Part shown: positions 31,927-37,201 of the stretch, piece by piece
Position numbering within the stretch: position 1 is the stretch's first letter
Layout of the letters: each line of letters opens with the position of its first letter
Source of the DNA: Flavobacterium sp.
Lineage (GTDB): Bacteria; Bacteroidota; Bacteroidia; Flavobacteriales; Flavobacteriaceae
Assembly: GCA_030151255.1 (NCBI GenBank)
Contig: JASLED010000078.1
Span: 1 to 37,201 of the forward strand
Direction: 5' to 3'
DNA length: 37,201 nt
The notes under the pieces: generated by a model
Told to the model about the DNA's origin: nothing
What the model saw: only the letters and a program-made list of their open reading frames with translations
Databases searched by the model: none
Position numbers and translations under genes: made by a program

Positions 31927-32393
31927 TTGTGTATTTTTTTAATTATATCTTTTTTTGTCTCAGTGTAATTAAACTCATGAATATTTTTGAATTTTAAAAT
32001 CCAAGCATTATGAATTGGAACTAAAAGTTTAGCCACCTCATTCTGTTCTCCTGACTCACTAGTATTAGCAATTATCAAATTCTCCAAAATTGACTTAACT
32101 TCCAAATGAACAAGCCCAAAACAAATAGAATTCAATCCTAAATTAAGCTCTTTTAAATACTCCTCTAATTCATACGTTATTTGGGCTAAATTCGTCATAA
32201 CAAGCGACAAAAGAATAAGCGATAAATAAGTAGTCAGCTTTTGGACTGTTTTTTTCATCCCTTGGCTAGCCGTTGCAACACCTTTACTTTTGCTCTTGAC
32301 AATTCCAGTGAGTAAATCTAACAACACCAAAGCACCTAAACTGAATAAAACCGCTGGATTAGGGAAAATTAGTTTTAAAAAAAAATCTTGCAT
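31923..32393 (-). CDS. phage holin (phage_holin_4-like)
   Basis: A 156-residue protein with hydrophobic segments at ~13-33 (AVLFSLGALVLLDLLTGIV) and ~52-72 (LTTYLSLILLSLVMTNLAQI). A basic stretch between them (KSKSKGVATASQGMKK) is typical of the holin_4 family, whose conserved 'lD.itGi..A...g...S..g..k' element is seen. The C-terminal half is hydrophilic and helical. It would form the membrane lesion that lets the endolysin out. The gene has a short gap after the portal gene and overlaps the spanin gene by 4 bases. Confidence 0.8.
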   Translation of the reverse strand: MQDFFLKLIFPNPAVLFSLGALVLLDLLTGIVKSKSKGVATASQGMKKTVQKLTTYLSLILLSLVMTNLAQITYELEEYLKELNLGLNSICFGLVHLEVKSILENLIIANTSESGEQNEVAKLLVPIHNAWILKFKNIHEFNYTETKKDIIKKIHK

Positions 32394-32397
32394 AAAA

Positions 32398-34005
32398 TCA
32401 AATATTATTATTACTGTTATCGTCTACACTTTCGTTTAAATTATGTTTGCTGACCTCGTCTAATAGGTTTTTGTAGTTCTCATCCCAATCGCCTTGATTT
32501 AATTGCTCTGCCGCTTGATCTAAGCTAATAATTGGAACTCCTTTATACTTTTCACCTAATAATTCTCTAACTGCTTTTACCTCCTTAACAGGGTCAATAT
32601 GAGGCATGTTAACGCCCTCAAATCTACATTTAGTATAAGCGCCAATAGTCATAAAATCATCTGATTCACACGCGGAAATAAATCCAGGAGCGCTTATCCC
32701 ATTACGTAAAACCTCACAATAAAAAAACAAATCATAAAAAGGCTTATAAAACTCGTTTGCAAAACGATTGCGATCAATTTTAACCATATACTCCCACACT
32801 TTCATTGCCGCCCTAGAAGCTGAATAATTGCTGCTAAATTTCTGCAATGCTACTTCGGGAGGCATGTCAAGAGCCGCAGAAACTTGAGTAAATATAGCAT
32901 CAAACAAAGGTTGGTAATTTATCTCAGCTCTACTTTCTAAAGCTTGCAGTTTTGCCCCGTTAGGCATGTTAACCGTTGTTTTATTTGTGGTCCTTGCAAC
33001 ATATCTCTCTAATTCAGCACCCATTAAAGCAGCGCCTTGTTGGCCGCTAACATCACTTTGCAGCCCTAAATTAGCGCGTTGGCGCTCAATCATTGGATTT
33101 TCTCCAGTAGAATACTCGTCATGAGTAATAGAATACACAATTTTAGCACGTTCTTCAGCACTTCCAACAGTTGCCTCTGTGTATCTATCAAGTTTATCAA
33201 CCTTTTCTAAAATAGCCGATAAAGCACCAACACCCCTAACGTCATTTATCCTGTGCTTGCCAAAATAAACAAGCTTAGCCATTACAAATCTAAATCCTTT
33301 AATATCTAAATACGCGGCCACTCGTTCGTGTTTATAAACCCCTAATTCGGATTCAGAACGCACATAATATGCAACATGCTTCCCTTTAGGATCAATTTCA
33401 ACGCCATGCTTAATTCTGTTTCCTTTAGCTTTAGCTAATTCGTAATATTCACTTGTAAAAATAGGATCACTTACTTGTTGTCCATCTATAACTTGCGCCG
33501 TAGGATAACCTTTTTCAATTCTGTAAATAACCAAACAATCACCACCTAAAAAAGAATCTACATACGTACTCATTGCGTTATCATGAAAATTATTCATTCC
33601 GGAATAATCAGATTCTTTTAAAGAAGCATATAGGGAAAAAGAAGCCTCTATATTTGAACGCAAAAACCCCCAATCAGCATCATAGCCTTTGGCCTTTAAA
33701 TAATCTTCCAATGGTTCTGACTGTAATTTAAGGCCGTTACCAATAGTCCATTTAAAGTACTTATTGGTTATGATCTTTACGGTGTCTTGAGTTAAATTGG
33801 CCTCGTAAGCCCTTAATCTTAATGCGTAATGATTAGGGTAAATGTTTACAGGCGCTCCCAATTCTCCAGGTGTTTTTTCCCCATTGAAACTAAAACTCAT
33901 AGCAGATCCAAAAATAACTTCACTGTTACCTGTTTCAACAATAACAGAACTTGAAGGAGCAGCAGGGGGGGTGATTCCAAAAAAGTTTAATATTTTATTT
34001 TTCAT
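32398..34005 (-). CDS. portal protein, lambda gpB family
   Basis: A 535-residue portal protein. It has YALRLRAYEANLTQDTVKII near residue ~57, an early conserved helix, and GGDCLVIYRIEKGYPTAQVI (~153) followed by DGQQVSDP, the lambda-family 'g.......r......iq.id...v'. Later come KLVYFGKHRINDVRGVGALS and SAALDMPPEVALQKFSSNYS, the C-terminal 'lgIPye.ls.dfs..nYSSaR' signature. The dodecamer forms the DNA entry channel. The N-terminal segment TPPAAPSSS is a linker that carries the G-rich motif (33959-33971). It overlaps the gpW-like gene by 4 bases. Confidence 0.92.
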   Translation of the reverse strand: MKNKILNFFGITPPAAPSSSVIVETGNSEVIFGSAMSFSFNGEKTPGELGAPVNIYPNHYALRLRAYEANLTQDTVKIITNKYFKWTIGNGLKLQSEPLEDYLKAKGYDADWGFLRSNIEASFSLYASLKESDYSGMNNFHDNAMSTYVDSFLGGDCLVIYRIEKGYPTAQVIDGQQVSDPIFTSEYYELAKAKGNRIKHGVEIDPKGKHVAYYVRSESELGVYKHERVAAYLDIKGFRFVMAKLVYFGKHRINDVRGVGALSAILEKVDKLDRYTEATVGSAEERAKIVYSITHDEYSTGENPMIERQRANLGLQSDVSGQQGAALMGAELERYVARTTNKTTVNMPNGAKLQALESRAEINYQPLFDAIFTQVSAALDMPPEVALQKFSSNYSASRAAMKVWEYMVKIDRNRFANEFYKPFYDLFFYCEVLRNGISAPGFISACESDDFMTIGAYTKCRFEGVNMPHIDPVKEVKAVRELLGEKYKGVPIISLDQAAEQLNQGDWDENYKNLLDEVSKHNLNESVDDNSNNNI

Positions 34006-34319
34006 AATATTCTATTTAAAGATCTAATGTCTCTGGAAGTCATTACACGCCCATTCAATTGGTTAATATACATCTGCTTAACACCCTCTAATCGCTTAAT
34101 ACCACCAATCAAATCAGCGTAAGTTTTGTAAGACGTTCGAACGATCATCTGCCCATCATTTAACTGATATTCTGAAACGTTTGGCGCAGCGCCGCCCTCA
34201 GAAGCCTCTAAGGTGCTTAAAATCATAACATCAATAAGCTTTTCAAGATTATCAATACGATCACGTAAAGTCTTGGAGCTTGTCAGATATTCTTTTAAAG
34301 TTAATACACAACAACTCAT
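34002..34319 (-). CDS. gpW-like head-tail joining protein
   Basis: A 105-residue protein. The N-terminal half has LKEYLTSSKTLRDRIDNLEK (helix) and SEYQLNDGQMIVRTSYKTYA; the C-terminal end NQLNGRVMTSRDIRSLNRIL is basic. gpW family proteins are ~70 residues, sit between terminase and portal genes, and stop DNA leakage by binding to the portal. This is longer but has the same position and helix-hairpin-helix pattern. The leader contains a TATCTTTG promoter element 18 bases before the ATG. Confidence 0.6.
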   Translation of the reverse strand: MSCCVLTLKEYLTSSKTLRDRIDNLEKLIDVMILSTLEASEGGAAPNVSEYQLNDGQMIVRTSYKTYADLIGGIKRLEGVKQMYINQLNGRVMTSRDIRSLNRIL

Positions 34320-34336
34320 ATTTATACATTTTAAAA

Positions 34337-34370
34337 CAAAGATATATTTTTTTACAACACCATATCACAA
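34337..34370 (-). promoter_or_regulatory. candidate promoter upstream of the gpW/portal/lysis genes
   Basis: The - strand has TATCTTTG (-7 type, 34344-34337) with TTG 23 bases upstream, both within the end of the terminase gene and short leader. It lies 18 bases before the gpW-like ATG. Confidence 0.4.
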
Positions 34371-36412
34371 TAATCCGACCAAGTTATATTTTTAAAATTT
34401 GAAGGATCACTCCTTTTTAACATATCTATAAAAATATCTCTTGCTGCGTAATTATAAATATGAACGTCCCAAAAGTGATTCACTTCATTTACCTTTTCCC
34501 ATTTAAAACCAACAACCTCACCATCTTTAATATCCTCCGTTCTTCGCTCACTTTCAAAATGACTAAAATAAGAACGCATCGTATAAAGCCCATCCGAAGG
34601 CATAGGGAAGTTCATAAATCCCTCTGGCTGCTCCCCATGGTCCCCTTCAACTAAATTCATGTTCATTGCCACAATATCCTTTAATTGATTAACCTCTAAC
34701 AAATACAAATCCTTAACCTTTGTAGATCTTTCAACAGGAGCAGTCACTTTACTAAGTGATCTAAAATTAGACTCTGTTCGGCCTTTTACTCCTGTTATAG
34801 TTAAGTCATCAAACGAACGAATAAACTTCATTGCTAACTCGGTAAAATGCCCTGTATCAACAACTGTTAAACCTATCTTTATTTTTTTTCCACTCTCACA
34901 AAACCAATCACGACGCATTAAAAATTCAAGTTCTGGCCAAACACTATTTTGAACATTAAAATCATAAGTCCATTTAGGGCGACTTCCCTCTTGTTCAAAA
35001 TCTTTTTTACTTTGTTGTTTCTTTCTAACGAATGTACCAATAGATCCATGCTCAACAGAATACGTTTGCCCATTACGGCTATGTGCTTTCACTTCCCAAT
35101 CTAAACGAACATCTTTTATATCTCTGCTCATTATTCCTCCTAAATCGCATGACAGCGTTAACAACGCTATATCTCCGTTACCATCACTAATACTAGTTTG
35201 ATCAGGAACAATACCCACAGAATAATTACGAGTGTTTTTCATTAATTCATTCACTCTTAATTTTTCTCCTTTTTCCTCAAATGTCAACCCCATGTTAGTA
35301 TTCAAGAAAGTTTGAAGTAAAGATTTATTTACCATTCCACCAGGAGGGCAAGCAAGCAAAAATTCTTCAGCTAAATCTTTCCAAGTAATTGTACCAGGAG
35401 GCGCAACAATAGCATTTATATAATAACTGTAAAAATTCTCAATCTTTGGTTTTACAGTTGGTTTCCATTTGCCGTTTAAGTTAAGCATATATTTTTCTTT
35501 CTCATCGATATATCCTAGACAATGCTCGCATCTATACATTACACTTTCCTTGATCAAAGCATTATTTTCATCTAGTTGCCAAACCACACCTGCCCTTTCT
35601 CCATTTTCCAATTCAATGGACCACGTAGGAGTAATATCCTCTTTGCAATGAGGGCATTCCCAAAACCACTTCCTTTGATCTCCAAGTTCATAAACAGGCT
35701 CAATGTTTGAAGATTGTTTTAAACCCGGTGTAGATATATAGTAAATTTTTGCAGTATTACCGTAAAACATAGCTCGCTTTTCAAATAACTTTCTGATCGA
35801 TCCTTCTTCTTTATGAGACTTTGGGGCCGCTTCAAAATCATCCGCAAAAATATACTTAACTGAAATCTGTCTAAACTTATCTACATTCTGGGTCCCCTCA
35901 ATTGTTAATCTACCGCCTGCGTATTCTTTACTAGAAGAAGTGTCACCAGTTCTTTGATTTTTAGCCCTAATAACAGTAGGTCTAATTAAATGTTGCATAC
36001 CTGATGCATGTAACATTGGTTCAAATCTTTCAGTTATTGAAGTTTGAGCAAGTGTCTTGTCACCTGCCAAATACAAAATTGGAGCAGGGTTTTCAGAAAT
36101 TATATAAAGCAGTCCGGGCATAACAAGCCCTTGAGTAAATCCAATTTGAGCCCCTTTCATAATTGCCACAGCCTTGGCAGGATGAGCGGCAGAGAGGGTG
36201 TTAACAACCTCTCGAGTATACGGGGTTAAATCATAACTAAACCTACCCGTAACTTTTGACACTCCAGGTGGAATAATTAATTTTTTCTCTGCCCATTCAC
36301 TAGGAACGGGTTTTACCATGGAAATGTCATACACCAAACTATGAATTGGCTTATATGAATTTAGCCAACTATTTCCTTTCTCCTCTGTTTCTTGTTTCTG
36401 CATATTCTTCAA
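34352..36412 (-). CDS. terminase large subunit, GpA type
   Basis: A 686-residue terminase. The ATPase part has AIMKGAQIGFTQG (83-95, deviant Walker A as in lambda gpA) and KYIFADDFEAAP (186-197, Walker B). A zinc-binding region with CPHC (~255) and CEHC (~293) follows, and the nuclease part includes LSCDLGGI (~417) and VVDTGHFTEL (~563), acidic residues that bind metal. The protein cuts concatemeric DNA and pumps it into the prohead; GpA-type terminases usually make cohesive ends or specific cuts. It overlaps the small-subunit gene by 44 bases (or 35 from ATG 36403). It is complete and of normal length. Confidence 0.93.
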   Translation of the reverse strand: MKNMQKQETEEKGNSWLNSYKPIHSLVYDISMVKPVPSEWAEKKLIIPPGVSKVTGRFSYDLTPYTREVVNTLSAAHPAKAVAIMKGAQIGFTQGLVMPGLLYIISENPAPILYLAGDKTLAQTSITERFEPMLHASGMQHLIRPTVIRAKNQRTGDTSSSKEYAGGRLTIEGTQNVDKFRQISVKYIFADDFEAAPKSHKEEGSIRKLFEKRAMFYGNTAKIYYISTPGLKQSSNIEPVYELGDQRKWFWECPHCKEDITPTWSIELENGERAGVVWQLDENNALIKESVMYRCEHCLGYIDEKEKYMLNLNGKWKPTVKPKIENFYSYYINAIVAPPGTITWKDLAEEFLLACPPGGMVNKSLLQTFLNTNMGLTFEEKGEKLRVNELMKNTRNYSVGIVPDQTSISDGNGDIALLTLSCDLGGIMSRDIKDVRLDWEVKAHSRNGQTYSVEHGSIGTFVRKKQQSKKDFEQEGSRPKWTYDFNVQNSVWPELEFLMRRDWFCESGKKIKIGLTVVDTGHFTELAMKFIRSFDDLTITGVKGRTESNFRSLSKVTAPVERSTKVKDLYLLEVNQLKDIVAMNMNLVEGDHGEQPEGFMNFPMPSDGLYTMRSYFSHFESERRTEDIKDGEVVGFKWEKVNEVNHFWDVHIYNYAARDIFIDMLKRSDPSNFKNITWSDYCDMVL

Positions 36413-37046
36413 TTGCGTTATTTATTTCTATTTCTGCCACTTCTTTTGATCGCTGTATTGTATCATCCAACACTTCTCTAAGTTTGTCTGTAACATTACC
36501 TAAAAGAACCCTGTCACCACCTGCCATAATATCACAATAAGTAGATGCAATATTTAAACACCCCGCCTCGAATTCTTTAAAAATACTTTGTAGGTTTATT
36601 CTTAAAATTTGTTGAACTAGTTCCGTGGGCATTAATTGGCCCATCATTTTCTCAACTTGAAGCTTTTCTTTTTCTGCTGCCGATTCTGCCCGAAGCGCAT
36701 CAGCTCTTTTTTTTCTTGCATCCCATGAAAGCATTTCATCGGCTTGGTCAATCTCTTTTTTTGTGGACCTTGATCGTTTAGGTTTTTCCACTTCAATAAC
36801 TTCGACAACATCAGTGTAAAGCTTTTCAATTGGAGCAGCAGAGGGGGGCTTTTTGGCTTCTTTCTTTTTTTTAGCGTCGTTTGCTTTTTGCTCTTTTGCA
36901 AATAAAACATTTACAGGGTTTTCAGTATCAATCAAAGACTTATCATCAAGCATAGGCATAACCTTTTTTCGTGAAACATAAACATTCACGAACTTAACAT
37001 CACGATTGCATAATGCTGCAAATTCAGCCCTAGTAACTATACTCAT
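36369..37046 (-). CDS. terminase small subunit (Nu1-like)
   Basis: A 225-residue protein. The N-terminal MSIVTRAEFAALCNRDVKFV resembles the winged-helix start of Nu1-type small terminases, with a beta-turn 'VSRKKVMPM'. The middle (~60-100) is Lys/Pro-rich. A coiled coil and oligomerisation region follow (AESAAEKEKLQVEKMMGQLM; PTELVQQILRINLQSIFKEF), as in lambda Nu1, which binds cos and hands DNA to the large subunit. The next gene is the large subunit with a 44-base overlap. It starts 7 bases after a palindrome, TGTTATATAACA. KKPPSAAPIE carries a copy of the G-rich motif. Confidence 0.8.
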   Translation of the reverse strand: MSIVTRAEFAALCNRDVKFVNVYVSRKKVMPMLDDKSLIDTENPVNVLFAKEQKANDAKKKKEAKKPPSAAPIEKLYTDVVEVIEVEKPKRSRSTKKEIDQADEMLSWDARKKRADALRAESAAEKEKLQVEKMMGQLMPTELVQQILRINLQSIFKEFEAGCLNIASTYCDIMAGGDRVLLGNVTDKLREVLDDTIQRSKEVAEIEINNAIEEYAETRNRGERK

Positions 37047-37201
37047 ACTTTTTGTTATATAACAGTTTAAAGTGTTGTAAACATTGATTTTACAGATAAC
37101 AAATATAACATTTTTTATATTTATTCACTATTGTTATAACTTTATCTATAACAAGGCTCAAATGTGTGTCAAGTATGAAAACATTGGAAGGCGCAACTTA
37201 T
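37047..37201 (-). promoter_or_regulatory. late promoter/operator region upstream of the terminase genes
   Basis: This AT-rich 155-base region has no gene. On the - strand, TATATTTG lies at 37107-37100 (-7 type). A TTGACA with TATAGA 16 bases downstream is further upstream (37172-37145 region). Two palindromes are present: TGTTATATAACA (37053-37064) and the 24-base dyad TTGTTATA-8-TATAACAA (37131-37154), sharing the TATAAC half-site. It is a candidate control region for the late operon. Confidence 0.5.
37131..37154. promoter_or_regulatory. operator-like inverted repeat
   Basis: Perfect 8-base arms TTGTTATA/TATAACAA separated by 8 bases. The same TATAAC/GTTATA half-site recurs in TGTTATATAACA at 37053-37064. 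It overlaps the -10-like TATAGA noted in the promoter region. A dimeric regulator is the usual ligand of such sites; none is assigned. Confidence 0.45.

Larger units (their letters stand above)
1130..36848 (+). repeat. dispersed G-rich motif GCRGCAGRGGKGRGG (about 19 copies)
   Basis: Copies on the + strand begin at 1130, 5045, 7566 (lacking the first G), 8737, 10225, 12906, 14980, 20500, 22087, 25441, 27896, 29650, 31116, 33959, 36186 and 36835. Copies on the - strand lie at 1018-1006, 3828-3816 and 12104-12091. The core is GC(A/G)GCAG followed by a run of G and A. Sites lie in genes of both directions and are read in different frames. Confidence 0.75.

Noticed and set aside
1130..36848. The G-rich word as a protein-level Pro-Ala or Ala-Ala repeat
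   Set aside because: In + strand genes it is read in other frames giving unrelated peptides, so a peptide constraint cannot explain it.
11065..37046. A Mu-type transposable phage
   Set aside because: Tail genes are Mu-like, but the terminase is GpA type, the head is lambda-like, and no MuA/MuB-like gene is seen.

Overview
The window is 37.2 kb of tailed-phage or prophage DNA from an AT-rich host that is very probably a member of Bacteroidetes, most likely Flavobacteriia-like. The host call rests on three things. Start codons lack clear Shine-Dalgarno sequences. Several gene starts are preceded by the Bacteroidetes -7 element TAnnTTTG. The left-end protein carries BspA-type leucine-rich repeats. 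No tRNA, rRNA, integrase, transposase, CRISPR array or reverse transcriptase is visible.

Left arm (1-11.05 kb, + strand) is a tightly packed early operon for DNA metabolism. In order it encodes: the C-terminal part of an LRR protein whose repeat units are identical at DNA level except at codon pairs flanking Ala-Phe; an SbcC/Rad50-like P-loop ATPase; a DEDDh 3'-5' exonuclease; a sliding-clamp-like protein; a superfamily 2 helicase; small unknown and membrane proteins; a Rad52/Sak-like annealing protein candidate; a YqaJ-type exonuclease; an SSB-like protein; a VRR-NUC nuclease; and more small unknowns. The exonuclease and the SSB-like protein share an acidic DD-x-PF C-terminal tip. The operon ends at a strong bidirectional terminator near 11.05 kb.

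Right arm (11.07-37.05 kb, - strand, read right to left) is the late region of a contractile-tail phage. It combines a lambda-type head with a Mu-type tail. The head genes are terminase small and large subunits (GpA type), a gpW-like joiner, lambda-family portal, S49 protease/scaffold, gpD-like decoration protein and an E-type capsid protein. The tail genes are connectors, sheath, tube, tail assembly chaperone with a -1 frameshift, tape measure, gp46/47/48-like baseplate proteins and a long fibre. A second block follows with an XRE regulator, an unknown protein, a gp10/Z-like protein, a DNA-circularisation-N-like protein, a gp44-like hub and a gp45-like spike. A SprT metalloprotease gene with its own promoter ends the arm. 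A lysis cassette (holin, lipoprotein spanin, GH73 endolysin) sits unusually between portal and capsid protease.

A + strand island (16.2-17.2 kb) splits the late genes. It holds a glycine-rich protein interrupted by an in-frame TAA, a 59-residue protein and a terminator shared with the converging fibre gene.

The most unexpected non-coding signal is a dispersed G-rich word, consensus GCRGCAGRGGKGRGG. It is found about 19 times, 16 of them on the + strand, regardless of gene direction and in several reading frames. It behaves like a strand-polar DNA element (Chi-like or another polarity signal). The second standout is the LRR repeat array.
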